Source: Collinsella sp.
GTDB taxonomy: Bacteria; Actinomycetota; Coriobacteriia; Coriobacteriales; Coriobacteriaceae
Reading direction: 5' to 3'
Length of the DNA stretch: 64,000 nucleotides
Assembly: GCA_019414045.1 (NCBI GenBank)
Contig: DXMW01000013.1
Span: 48,735 to 112,734, forward strand
This document shows, piece after piece, positions 35,821 through 44,421 of the stretch (position 1 is its first letter; each line of letters opens with the position of its first letter). The notes under the pieces are model-generated. The model did not search any database. It was not told where the DNA came from and worked only from the letters and a program-made list of their open reading frames with translations. Both the position numbers and the translations under genes were made by a program.

Positions 35821-36843
35821 ATGATTGCAATTTTAAAGCAGAGCGCCAGCGACGAGGCCGTCAGCCATATCGTCAGCTGGATTGAGAAAAAGGGCCTGAA
35901 GACCGATGTCTCGCGCGGCGAGAATGAGACGATCATCGGCCTGGTGGGCGATACGACCAAGATCGACCCGTTCCTGCTCGAGTCCATGGATGTCGTCGAG
36001 CGCGTGCAGCGCGTCTCCGAGCCGTTCAAGCGCGCCAACCGCAAGTTCCACCCCGAGGACTCCGTCATCGACTGCGGCCACGGCGTCAAGATCGGCGGCG
36101 ATCAGTTCCAGGTCATCGCCGGCCCGTGCTCCGTCGAGGGCGAGAACCTCATCCGCATCGCCCGCCGCGTGAAGGCCGCCGGTGCCACGATGCTGCGCGG
36201 CGGTGCCTACAAGCCCCGCACTTCCCCGTACGCCTACCAGGGCATGGGCCCCGCCGGTCTGGACCTGCTGTGCGAGGCGTCTGCCGAGCTCGACATGCCG
36301 ATCGTCACCGAGATCATGGACCCGCGCGACGTGCAGGTCTTCCTGGACAAGAAGATCGACGTCATGCAGATCGGCGCCCGCAACGCCCAGAACTTCCCTC
36401 TGCTCAAAGAGGTCGGCAAGACCAAGACTCCGATCTTGCTTAAGCGCGGCATGTCCGGCACGATCGATGAGCTGCTCATGGCCGCCGAGTACATCATGAG
36501 CGAGGGCAACGACAACGTCATCCTGTGCGAGCGCGGCATCCGCACCTTCGAGACCCGCACCCGCAACACCTTCGACCTCAATGCCGTGCCGGTGCTGCAC
36601 CACCTGTCGCACCTGCCCGTCGTCGCCGACCCCAGCCACGCCACCGGCTACACCCGCTACGTTGAGCCCATGGCGCTCGCCGCGACCGCCTGCGGTGCCA
36701 ACGGCCTGGAGATCGAGGTCCACGACGAGCCCAGCCGCGCATGGTCCGACGGCGCCCAGGCCCTCACCCCCGATCAGTTCGACGACACCATGCGCCGCAT
36801 CCGGGCCATCCGCGAGGTTGTCTGCCAAGAGACCATGGAGTAG
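35821..36843 (+). CDS. aroF: DAHP synthase, type I-beta
   Basis: 340 residues. It condenses PEP and erythrose 4-phosphate to DAHP, the first step of the shikimate pathway. An N-terminal ferredoxin-like regulatory domain (about 1-75) precedes the barrel, which has VIAGPCSVEGENLIRIA, MLRGGAYKPRTSPYAYQGMG, IGARNAQNF, ILLKRGMSGT and LPVVADPSHATG. This layout matches the Thermotoga/Bacillus class, in which the N-terminal domain mediates feedback by Tyr or Phe. ATG at 35821 is preceded by GAGGTGAGAGG. First gene of an eight-gene aromatic operon. Confidence 0.96.
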   Translation: MIAILKQSASDEAVSHIVSWIEKKGLKTDVSRGENETIIGLVGDTTKIDPFLLESMDVVERVQRVSEPFKRANRKFHPEDSVIDCGHGVKIGGDQFQVIAGPCSVEGENLIRIARRVKAAGATMLRGGAYKPRTSPYAYQGMGPAGLDLLCEASAELDMPIVTEIMDPRDVQVFLDKKIDVMQIGARNAQNFPLLKEVGKTKTPILLKRGMSGTIDELLMAAEYIMSEGNDNVILCERGIRTFETRTRNTFDLNAVPVLHHLSHLPVVADPSHATGYTRYVEPMALAATACGANGLEIEVHDEPSRAWSDGAQALTPDQFDDTMRRIRAIREVVCQETME

Positions 36844-36846
36844 CCC

Positions 36847-37761
36847 ATGGGTACGGTGAGAAACGCGCGCGTTAACCAGGGCGGCCCCAAGTGCGCCGGC
36901 ATCGTGGGCCTGGGCCTCATCGGCGGCAGTTTTGCCCGCGGCTATGCGCAGGCGGGCGTCCGCGTGCTGGCCTGGGACCCCGATGACGACGTCATGACGG
37001 CCGCCAGCATGGGTACCGTTGCCGGCGAGCTCAACGACGAGACGCTCGGCGAATGCGACATCATCGTCCTGGCATGCTACCCCGAGGCCTGCATCGAGTG
37101 GCTCGAGGCGCACGCCCAGGCACTCGCCGACGCCACCGACACCGAGGCCATCATGGGCCCCGTGGTGATCGACACCGTGGGCGTCAAGGGCATCGTGTGC
37201 GAGCGCGCCTTTGAGCTTGCCCGCGAGCACGGTTTTTACTTTGTGGGCGCGCACCCCATGGCGGGCACGCAGTTCTCGGGCTACGCGCATTCCCGCGCCG
37301 ACCTGTTCCAGGGCGCACCGCTCGTACTTGTACCGCCCGCAGTGGACGACGCCCTTAAGCTGGAGCTTTTGGGCCAGGTGCGCGAGATGGTACGTCCCCT
37401 GGGCTTTGGCAAGTTCAGCGTAACGAGCGCCGCCGAGCACGACCGCGTCATCGCCTTTACGAGCCAGCTCGCGCACGTTGTCTCTAACGCCTACGTTAAG
37501 AGCCCGACCGCTCAGGTCCACCACGGCTTTTCGGCCGGCAGCTACCGCGACCTCACCCGCGTGGCGCACCTCAATCCGCAGATGTGGTCCGAGCTCATGA
37601 TCGACGACGCCGATGCGCTCGCCTTCGAGATCGACCATCTGATCGAATCGCTTGGCGCCTACAGCCGCGCCCTTAAGGACCGCGACCAGCGCTATCTGGA
37701 GAATCTCCTTGCCGAGGGCGACCGCATTAAGCGCGCGCTCGACGACGAGGCCTCCCACTAG
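36847..37761 (+). CDS. tyrA: Prephenate dehydrogenase
   Basis: 304 residues. NAD(P)-dependent oxidative decarboxylation of prephenate to 4-hydroxyphenylpyruvate. The Rossmann motif GLGLIGGSFARG is at residues 21-32. The catalytic His is in GAHPMAGTQFSGY, and the helical dimerisation domain includes SQLAHVVSNAYV and AGSYRDLTRVA. No ACT domain is attached, so feedback inhibition must lie elsewhere, perhaps at AroF. It begins three bases after aroF. Confidence 0.95.
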   Translation: MGTVRNARVNQGGPKCAGIVGLGLIGGSFARGYAQAGVRVLAWDPDDDVMTAASMGTVAGELNDETLGECDIIVLACYPEACIEWLEAHAQALADATDTEAIMGPVVIDTVGVKGIVCERAFELAREHGFYFVGAHPMAGTQFSGYAHSRADLFQGAPLVLVPPAVDDALKLELLGQVREMVRPLGFGKFSVTSAAEHDRVIAFTSQLAHVVSNAYVKSPTAQVHHGFSAGSYRDLTRVAHLNPQMWSELMIDDADALAFEIDHLIESLGAYSRALKDRDQRYLENLLAEGDRIKRALDDEASH

Positions 37762-37797
37762 ACCACCTATCACGCCAGGTCGAAAGGACCGAAGCTT

Positions 37798-38904
37798 ATG
37801 GCGATTACCATCGATATCGACACCGCACGCCCCTACCAGGTGCATGTGGGCACGTTTTTGCTGGAGCAGGCAGGTCCGCTCGTACGCGCCACCGCTGGCG
37901 GCACCCGCGCCGTCATCGTGACGGACACCAACGTGGGCCCGCTCTACCAGGTGCCCGTTAAGCAGAGCCTCGAATCCGCAGGCTACGAGGTGAGCATCTG
38001 CACCTTCGAGGCCGGCGAGGCCCATAAGCGTGCCGAGACCTACGTTGCCATTTTGGAGTTTGTGGCCGAGCACGAGCTTTCGCGTTCCGACGTGATCGTG
38101 GCGCTCGGCGGCGGCGTCGTGGGCGACGTGGCGGGCTTTGTGGCCGCCACCTACATGCGCGGCTGCAAGTTCGTGCAGATTCCCACAAGCTTGCTCGCCA
38201 TGGTGGATTCGTCGGTGGGCGGCAAGACGGCCATCGACCTGGCAGCCGGCAAGAACCTGGCCGGCGCCTTTTGGCAGCCGAGCGTGGTCATCGCCGACGT
38301 GGGGTGCCTGGCAACCCTCACGCCCGAGCAGTTCGCCGACGGCTGCGGCGAGGTCGTCAAGCACGCCGTGATCGCCGACCCCGAGCTCTTCGCCGAGCTG
38401 GAGAAGACCCCGCTCACGCTTGAGCTGCTCAACCGCGACGTGGCCCGTGTGGCGCTCATCATCGCCCGCAATATCGACATTAAGCGCGCCGTGGTCGTTG
38501 CCGACGAGCGCGAAACCAATCAGCGCAAGCTCCTCAACTTTGGCCACAGCGCCGGGCACGCCGTCGAAGCCTGCGAGCACTTTGAGCTCGGCCACGGCAA
38601 CTGCGTGTCGATCGGCATGGGCATCATCACGCGTGCCGCAGCCCTGCATGGCATCTGCGATGCCGAGCTGCCCGATCGCATTGAGGAGCTCTGCGCCCGC
38701 CACGGTCTCAAGACCCGCTGTGAGCTTTCCGCCGACGCCGTCTTTGCCGAGGCGCTCCACGACAAAAAGCGCGCAGGCGACACCATCGACCTGGTAATTC
38801 CGCACGACATTGGCCGTTGCAGCATCGACCGCACGCCGCTTTCCACCTTCCACGATTTGATTGCCGAGGGCCTCGGCCAGAAGGGAGACGCATCCGCATG
38901 CTAG
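37798..38904 (+). CDS. aroB: 3-Dehydroquinate synthase
   Basis: 368 residues. NAD- and metal-dependent cyclisation of DAHP to 3-dehydroquinate. The motifs are VIVALGGGVVGDVAGFVAATYMRG, PTSLLAMVDSSVGGKTAID, GCGEVVKHAVI, and the metal-binding His pair in NFGHSAGHAVE and GHGNCVSIGMG. ATG at 37798 follows AAAGGACCGAAGCTT. It overlaps aroA by seven bases. Confidence 0.97.
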   Translation: MAITIDIDTARPYQVHVGTFLLEQAGPLVRATAGGTRAVIVTDTNVGPLYQVPVKQSLESAGYEVSICTFEAGEAHKRAETYVAILEFVAEHELSRSDVIVALGGGVVGDVAGFVAATYMRGCKFVQIPTSLLAMVDSSVGGKTAIDLAAGKNLAGAFWQPSVVIADVGCLATLTPEQFADGCGEVVKHAVIADPELFAELEKTPLTLELLNRDVARVALIIARNIDIKRAVVVADERETNQRKLLNFGHSAGHAVEACEHFELGHGNCVSIGMGIITRAAALHGICDAELPDRIEELCARHGLKTRCELSADAVFAEALHDKKRAGDTIDLVIPHDIGRCSIDRTPLSTFHDLIAEGLGQKGDASAC

Positions 38905-40217
38905 CCCGCATCACCCCGTCCCCGCTCAAGGGCACCGTTCCCGCCATCGCGTCCAAGTCGATGGCGCATCGCCTCACCATCTGCGCTGCGCTTGCCAACG
39001 GCGAGACGCACGTCACCTGCAATACCACCTGCGCCGACATCGAGGCCACGGTGCGTTGCCTTACGGCCCTGGGTGCTCGCATCGAGACCGTCGAGGACGG
39101 CTTCCAGGTCCACCCCACCATGAAGAGTGTTGAGTTTGGCCTGCTCAAGGCCCTTGCCGGCAGCACGCTTGACTGCGGTGAAAGCGGCTCCACGCTCCGC
39201 TTTATGCTGCCTGTCGCCTGCGCGCTGGGTGCAGAAGCAACTTTTGTGGGTCAGGGGCGCTTGGGCGCCCGCCCGCTCTCCCCGCTCTCGGACGAGATCA
39301 TCGCCGCCGGCTGCGACCTACAGGGTCTGGGCGGTTTTCCGCTCAAGACGAGCGGCCGCATGCGCCCGGGCACCTTTGTGCTTCCGGGCAACGTGAGCTC
39401 GCAGTATATCTCCGGCCTTCTGCTGGCAGCCCCGCTGCTGGCCCAGCCCTCCTGCGTGCAGGTATGCGGCCTTATCGAAAGCCGCCCCTACATCAACCTG
39501 ACGATCCAGGCCATGAAGGCCTTTGGCGTCGAGGTCAACGTCGAGCGTATTCCGGCCACGGACGGCCAGCTCGAGGTCACGAACTTCCGCGTGAGCAGCG
39601 GCTCGTACCGCACGCCCGGCAGCGTAGCCGTCGAGGGCGACTGGTCCAACGCTGCCTTTTGGCTGTGCGCCGGTGCCATCGGCACCGACCCAATCACCGT
39701 CGAGGGCGTGTCGCTAAGCTCCGCACAGGGCGACCGCAACGTGCTTGCCGCGCTTTCGCGCTTTGGCGCCCGCATCGTGCGCTCCACCAACGCCGCCACC
39801 GTGCAGTCCGACAAGCTCGCCGGCTTTGAGATGAGTGCCCACGACATTCCGGACCTGGTGCCCGTCATCTCGGCCGTGGCCTCGCTGGCACAGGGCCGCA
39901 CCTTTATTCGCGATTGCGCCCGTCTGCGCATCAAGGAATCCGACCGTCTGGTCACCACCACCCGCGAGCTCACCGCGCTGGGCGCGCAGGTGCGCATTAC
40001 CGGCGATGACCTCATCATCAAGGGTGTCGATGCCTTTACCGGCGGCGAGGTCGATTCGCACAACGACCATCGCATCGCCATGATGGCCGCCATCGCCGCA
40101 AGCCGTGCCACCGGCGAGGTCGTGATCCACGGCGCCGAGGCCGTCAACAAGTCCTATCCCGATTTCTTCGACCACTACCGCCTGCTGGGCGGCAAGGTCA
40201 CACTCGAGGAGGAATAG
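38898..40217 (+). CDS. aroA: EPSP synthase (3-phosphoshikimate 1-carboxyvinyltransferase)
   Basis: 439 residues. It transfers enolpyruvate from PEP to shikimate 3-phosphate and is the glyphosate target. KSMAHRLTICAALANG is the N-terminal substrate site, CGESGSTLRFMLPVA follows, and RLRIKESDRL plus DSHNDHRIAMMAAIA complete the site. At the residue cluster that distinguishes class I from class II enzymes I did not attempt a firm assignment. The ATG at 38898 lies inside the aroB end; a longer upstream frame is only aroB antiphase. Confidence 0.96.
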   Translation: MLARITPSPLKGTVPAIASKSMAHRLTICAALANGETHVTCNTTCADIEATVRCLTALGARIETVEDGFQVHPTMKSVEFGLLKALAGSTLDCGESGSTLRFMLPVACALGAEATFVGQGRLGARPLSPLSDEIIAAGCDLQGLGGFPLKTSGRMRPGTFVLPGNVSSQYISGLLLAAPLLAQPSCVQVCGLIESRPYINLTIQAMKAFGVEVNVERIPATDGQLEVTNFRVSSGSYRTPGSVAVEGDWSNAAFWLCAGAIGTDPITVEGVSLSSAQGDRNVLAALSRFGARIVRSTNAATVQSDKLAGFEMSAHDIPDLVPVISAVASLAQGRTFIRDCARLRIKESDRLVTTTRELTALGAQVRITGDDLIIKGVDAFTGGEVDSHNDHRIAMMAAIAASRATGEVVIHGAEAVNKSYPDFFDHYRLLGGKVTLEEE

Positions 40218-40218
40218 C

Positions 40219-41316
40219 ATGTCCTCGACCTTTGGCAACGTCTTGCACTTAAGCATCTTCGGCCAGTCGCACTCCCCCGCTATCGGCTGCTCGCTCGATG
40301 GCATTCCGGCGGGCATCGCCGTGGACCAGGAGAAGCTGCAGGCCTTCCTCGACCGTCGCGCTCCCGGTCGCGACGAGACCGCGACCAAACGCCGCGAGGC
40401 CGACGCCGCCCACATCATCGCCGGTGTTGTCGATGGACATACCACCGGCGCGCCCATCGCCGCGATTATCGAGAACACCAACACGCGCTCCAAGGATTAC
40501 TCCGAGCTGCGCCGCAAGCCCCGCCCTGGGCACGCAGACTTTCCGGCGCGTGTGAAGTACCACAACATGCACGACGTCGCCGGCGGCGGGCACTTCTCCG
40601 GCCGTCTGACGGCCCCTCTATGCATCGCCGGCGGGATCGCGCTGCAGGCGCTCGAGGCCCGCGGCATTCAGGTCATGGCGCACGTCGCGCAGATCGGCGG
40701 CATCTCCGACCTGCCGATGGACGATATGGTCTATCGTGAGGCCGACCGCAAGGCGATCCTTACGAACGATCTGCCGTGCATTGACGCCGCCGCAGCCGGC
40801 CGCATGCGCGAGGAGATCCTGGCCGCGCGCGACGAACTCGACAGCATCGGCGGCATCGTGGAGTGCGGCATTTACGGGCTTCCCGCGGGCATCGGTGACC
40901 CCATGTTCGACGGCATCGAGAACCGCATCGCGCAAATCGCGTTTGGCATTCCCGCCGTAAAGGGCGTGGAGTTTGGCATGGGCTTTGCCGTGGCCGCCAT
41001 GCGCGGCAGCGAGAACAACGATCCGTATCGCATCGACGCCGAGACCGGAAAGATCGAGGTCGAATCCAACAACGCCGGCGGCATCCTGGGCGGTATTTCG
41101 ACCGGCGCGCCCGTCATGTGGCGTATGGCCGTAAAGCCGACGCCCTCCATTGGCCGCGAGCAGCAGACCGTGGACATGGACGCCATGGAAAATGTCGAAC
41201 TCTCGGTCCACGGTCGTCACGATCCCTGCATCGTCCCCCGAGCTGTCCCCGTAGCCGAAGCAGCCGCAGCGCTGGCCATCTGGGACGCCCTCCTCGAGGA
41301 CGCAGGCCAGCTCTAA
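40219..41316 (+). CDS. aroC: Chorismate synthase
   Basis: 365 residues. Flavin-dependent 1,4-elimination giving chorismate. FGQSHSPAIGCSLDGIPAG at the start, RRAPGRDETATKRREAD, RPGHADFPARVKYHNMHDVAGGGHFSGRLTA, and GRHDPCIVPRAVPVAEA are all family blocks. The ATG at 40219 follows aroA by one base with GAGGAGG upstream. Confidence 0.97.
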   Translation: MSSTFGNVLHLSIFGQSHSPAIGCSLDGIPAGIAVDQEKLQAFLDRRAPGRDETATKRREADAAHIIAGVVDGHTTGAPIAAIIENTNTRSKDYSELRRKPRPGHADFPARVKYHNMHDVAGGGHFSGRLTAPLCIAGGIALQALEARGIQVMAHVAQIGGISDLPMDDMVYREADRKAILTNDLPCIDAAAAGRMREEILAARDELDSIGGIVECGIYGLPAGIGDPMFDGIENRIAQIAFGIPAVKGVEFGMGFAVAAMRGSENNDPYRIDAETGKIEVESNNAGGILGGISTGAPVMWRMAVKPTPSIGREQQTVDMDAMENVELSVHGRHDPCIVPRAVPVAEAAAALAIWDALLEDAGQL

Positions 41317-41369
41317 CCCGACTCACCTGGGTTGCCTGTCAACTCTGCCATTACGTGAAAGGGGCCTCC

Positions 41370-42515
41370 ATGGACCTTGCCGATATTCGCCAGACCATCG
41401 ATGGCATCGACACCACGCTCCTCAATAGCTTTGTCGAGCGTATGGACATTGCCACCGAGGTCGCCAAATCAAAGATCGAGATGGGCAAGGCCGTCTTTGA
41501 CCCCGCCCGCGAGCGCTCCAAGCTCAACAACCTCGCCAGCCGCGCACCCGAGCGCTACGAGGCGCAAACCATCACCCTGTTCCGTCTCCTCATGAGCATG
41601 AGCAAGGCCGAGCAGCAGCGCTACATCAACGAGCTCAAGGGCATCACCGTCTCGCAAAAGGCCCACGCCACGGCTGCAGCCTCCGACACGGCCTTCCCTC
41701 AAACGGCTACCGTTGCCTGCCAGGGCGTGGAAGGTGCCTATAGCCAGATCGCCGCGTGCAAACTCTTCGACGTGCCCGACATCGCGTTTTTCGAGACCTT
41801 CGAAGGCGTTATGCGCGCTGTGCGCGATGGCTTCTGCGAGTTTGGCGTGCTGCCCATCGAGAACTCCACCGCCGGCTCGGTCAACGCCGTCTACGACCTG
41901 CTCGCCCAGTTCGACTTCCATATCGTGCGCTCGCTGCGCCTCAAGATCGACCACAACTTGCTCGTCAAGCCCGGCACCAGGCTCGCGGGCATACGCGAGG
42001 TCTACAGCCACGGTCAGGCCATCGCGCAGTGCGCTAGCTTTATCGAGGCGCACGGCCTGCACGCCACCAAGTACCCCAACACCGCCATGTCGGCCGAGAT
42101 GGTCGCCAGCTCCGAGCGCACCGATGTTGCCGCCATCGCATCGCGCAGCTGCGCGGCACTCTATGGTCTGGAGGTGCTGGAGCCCAACATCCAGGACTCG
42201 GACAACAACTACACGCGCTTTGTCGTCATCAGCCGCGAGCCACGCGTCTACCCCGGCGCCAACCGCACCTCGCTCATGATTACCACGGCCAACGAGCCAG
42301 GCGCACTCTATCGCGTACTCGAGCGCTTCTACGCGCTCAATATCAACCTCATCAAGCTCGAGAGCCGCCCCATCCCCGGGCACGACTTTGAGTTTATGTT
42401 CTACTTTGATCTGGACTGCCCCTTTGGCAGCAAGGCCCTCGATGACCTGCTCGATTCCATCGACGACGTGTGCGAAAGCTTCACCTACTTTGGCAGTTAC
42501 ACGGAGGCGCTCTAG
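41370..42515 (+). CDS. pheA: Chorismate mutase-prephenate dehydratase (P-protein)
   Basis: 381 residues in three domains. AroQ-type chorismate mutase, about 1-90 (LADIRQTIDGIDTTLLNSFVERMDIATEVAKSK). Prephenate dehydratase, about 108-285, with CQGVEGAYSQIA, LPIENSTAGSVN and the Thr-Arg-Phe catalytic motif in NYTRFVVI. An ACT regulatory domain, about 295-375, with the Phe-binding features NEPGALYRVL and ESRP. It converts chorismate to phenylpyruvate with feedback by Phe. ATG at 41370 has AAAGGGG upstream. Confidence 0.96.
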   Translation: MDLADIRQTIDGIDTTLLNSFVERMDIATEVAKSKIEMGKAVFDPARERSKLNNLASRAPERYEAQTITLFRLLMSMSKAEQQRYINELKGITVSQKAHATAAASDTAFPQTATVACQGVEGAYSQIAACKLFDVPDIAFFETFEGVMRAVRDGFCEFGVLPIENSTAGSVNAVYDLLAQFDFHIVRSLRLKIDHNLLVKPGTRLAGIREVYSHGQAIAQCASFIEAHGLHATKYPNTAMSAEMVASSERTDVAAIASRSCAALYGLEVLEPNIQDSDNNYTRFVVISREPRVYPGANRTSLMITTANEPGALYRVLERFYALNINLIKLESRPIPGHDFEFMFYFDLDCPFGSKALDDLLDSIDDVCESFTYFGSYTEAL

Positions 42516-43766
42516 ATGACCGATGTCGCCGCAACCCGCCCCTACGGCGTGCTGGGCCGCGTGCTGGGCCACAGCTACACCCCGACCATCTACAAGGAGC
42601 TCGCGGGGCTAGAGTATGTGCGTTTTGAGCGCGAGCCCGAGGACCTCCAGGCTTTTATGACGGGTGACGAATGGGAGGGCACCAACGTGACCATCCCCTA
42701 CAAGCGCGCCGTCATGGAATACCTGGACGAGCTGAGTCCACTCGCCGAGCGTATGGGAAACATCAACACCATCACGCGCCTGCCCGACGGCCGCCTGCGC
42801 GGCGACAACACCGACTACTTTGGCTTTCAGTGCCTAGTCGAGGAGCTGGGCGTTGAGGTCGCCGGCAAGAAGGCCCTCGTGCTCGGTGCCACCGGTGGCG
42901 CCGGCACCACTGCCAGCATGGTGCTCGGCGACCTGGGCGCCATCGTCGTGCCGGTGGGCCGCACGAGCGAAGTCAACTACGACAACATCGCGCAGCAGTC
43001 CGACGCCGCACTGCTCGTCAACTGCACGCCCGCCGGCATGTTCCCCCACTGTCCCGATGCCCCCTGCACGCTCGAGGGGCTCGATGCGCTCGAGGGCGTC
43101 ATCGACATTGTCTACAACCCTGCACGCACGGGACTCATGCTCGAGGCCGAGCGCCGCGGCATCCCCTGCATCGGCGGCCTGCTCATGCTCGTGGCCCAGG
43201 CGGCGCAAGCCGTTGAGCGCTACAGGGGCCAGGCCACTCCGCGTGAGCGCATTCTGGACGTAACGGAGCGCCTGTCCCGCCGCGAACAGAACATCGCGCT
43301 GATCGGTATGCCGGGCTCGGGCAAGACCCGCGTGGGCGAGCAGATTGCCCTGCTCACGGGGCGAGAGCACATCGACCTGGACCGCGCACTCGAGGAACGC
43401 CTGGGCATGCCCTGCGCCGACTATATCGTCGAGCGCGGCGAGGCGGCGTTCCGCGAGCAGGAGACGGCGGCGCTGGCCGGCATCTCCAAGCGCAGCGGCC
43501 TGGTGCTTTCCACGGGCGGCGGCGTGGTCACGCGCGACGAGAACTACCCGCTACTGCACCAGAACAGCCAGATTGTGATGCTCAACCGCAAGCTCGACGA
43601 GCTCGCCCACAAGGGTCGCCCCATCACCGCCCGCGATGGCATCGACAAGCTGGCCGAACAGCGCATGCCGCGCTACCGCGCCTGGGCCGACTACATCATC
43701 GACTCACGCGACTGCGCCGCCAACACCGCGGCTACCGTCCTCGACACCCTCCCACCAGCCCTCTAG
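42516..43766 (+). CDS. aroE-aroK: Shikimate dehydrogenase-shikimate kinase fusion
   Basis: 416 residues. Residues 1-245 are shikimate dehydrogenase: GRVLGHSYTPTIYKEL, catalytic Lys63 in NVTIPYK, Asp100 in GDNTDYFGF, and the NADP motif GATGGAGTTAS. Residues 258-416 are shikimate kinase: P-loop GMPGSGKT (264-271), HIDLDRALEERLG, FREQETAAL, LSTGGGVV. One chain thus performs two consecutive steps, dehydroshikimate to shikimate 3-phosphate. The start directly follows the pheA stop. No separate aroE or aroK occurs in the window. Confidence 0.95.
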   Translation: MTDVAATRPYGVLGRVLGHSYTPTIYKELAGLEYVRFEREPEDLQAFMTGDEWEGTNVTIPYKRAVMEYLDELSPLAERMGNINTITRLPDGRLRGDNTDYFGFQCLVEELGVEVAGKKALVLGATGGAGTTASMVLGDLGAIVVPVGRTSEVNYDNIAQQSDAALLVNCTPAGMFPHCPDAPCTLEGLDALEGVIDIVYNPARTGLMLEAERRGIPCIGGLLMLVAQAAQAVERYRGQATPRERILDVTERLSRREQNIALIGMPGSGKTRVGEQIALLTGREHIDLDRALEERLGMPCADYIVERGEAAFREQETAALAGISKRSGLVLSTGGGVVTRDENYPLLHQNSQIVMLNRKLDELAHKGRPITARDGIDKLAEQRMPRYRAWADYIIDSRDCAANTAATVLDTLPPAL

Positions 43767-43768
43767 CA

Positions 43769-43810
43769 AAAACCACCACAAAGGGGACAGTGCACCTTTG
43801 AGGTGGTTTT
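43769..43810 (+). terminator. Long hairpin between aroE/K and aroQ
   Basis: Outer arms AAAACCACC and GGTGGTTTT, inner arms CAAAGG and CCTTTG, around a GGACAGTGCA loop, ending in TTTTCC. It could act as a partial terminator or as a dispersed-repeat copy (the inner GGGGACAGTGCACC core is nearly palindromic). Only this copy is in the window. Confidence 0.5.
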
Positions 43811-43852
43811 CCGTTCCGCCTCACCGCCCGCCCAACCGCAAAGGAAACAACC

Positions 43853-44290
43853 ATGAAAGCACTCGTCATCAACGGACCCAACCTCAACATGCTCGGCATT
43901 CGCGAGCCGGGCATCTATGGCAGCGACAACTACGACCGCTTAGTGCAGATCTGCCAGGAAGCGGGCACCGCACAGGGCTTCGACGAGGTCGAGGTTTTCC
44001 AGTCCAACCACGAGGGCAGCATCGTTGACAAGATCCAGGAGGCCTACGGCAAGGTCGACGGTATCGTCATCAACCCGGCGGCTTACACGCACACGAGCGT
44101 CGCGATCCTCGACGCCCTCAAGGCCGTCGCCATCCCTGCCGTCGAGGTCCACATCAGCGCCGTCGAGACCCGCGAGGACTTCCGCCAGGTAAGCTACGCC
44201 CGCCTGGCCTGCTTCGCCACCATCACCGGCGAAGGCCTGAAAGGCTATGCGCATGCACTGGAGCTGCTGAAGGAGCATCTCGAAAAGTAG
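43853..44290 (+). CDS. aroQ: 3-Dehydroquinate dehydratase, type II
   Basis: 145 residues. It dehydrates 3-dehydroquinate to 3-dehydroshikimate. Motifs: INGPNLNMLGIREPGIYG with the catalytic Tyr, FQSNHEGSIVDKI, NPAAYTHTSVAI with the catalytic His, and VEVHISAVETREDFR. The ATG at 43853 follows AAAGGAAACAACC. It closes the shikimate pathway set; it lies beyond the hairpin at 43769 and may be expressed at a lower level. Confidence 0.97.
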   Translation: MKALVINGPNLNMLGIREPGIYGSDNYDRLVQICQEAGTAQGFDEVEVFQSNHEGSIVDKIQEAYGKVDGIVINPAAYTHTSVAILDALKAVAIPAVEVHISAVETREDFRQVSYARLACFATITGEGLKGYAHALELLKEHLEK

Positions 44291-44339
44291 CCTCGCGGAT
44301 CAATTCATTAACACCGATTCACGCGAACAAAACTCCAGC

Positions 44340-44374
44340 GCCGGAAGCAGCGACCTCGCTGCTTCCGGCATTTT
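44340..44374 (+). terminator. Terminator of the aromatic operon
   Basis: Perfect 13-bp stem (arms GCCGGAAGCAGCG and CGCTGCTTCCGGC) with loop ACCT, followed by ATTTTG, 50 bases after aroQ. Confidence 0.9.
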
Positions 44375-44384
44375 GTTACTGGCA

Positions 44385-44390
44385 TATAAT
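44385..44390 (+). promoter_or_regulatory. -10 element upstream of the DUF4869 gene
   Basis: Perfect TATAAT 32 bases before the start codon at 44422. No convincing -35 at 16-18 bases; the region there is the aroQ terminator stem. Confidence 0.4.
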
Positions 44391-44421
44391 CGTTGCAGTC
44401 ACACTACGTCTGGAGACCCAC

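Noticed and set aside
35833..38853. A 1006-codon open frame on the minus strand opposite the aromatic genes
   Set aside because: It is antisense to aroF, tyrA and aroB, which have clear motifs. Long antisense frames are expected in high-GC DNA; its composition (His, Gly, Ala, Val rich) is that of a mirror frame.
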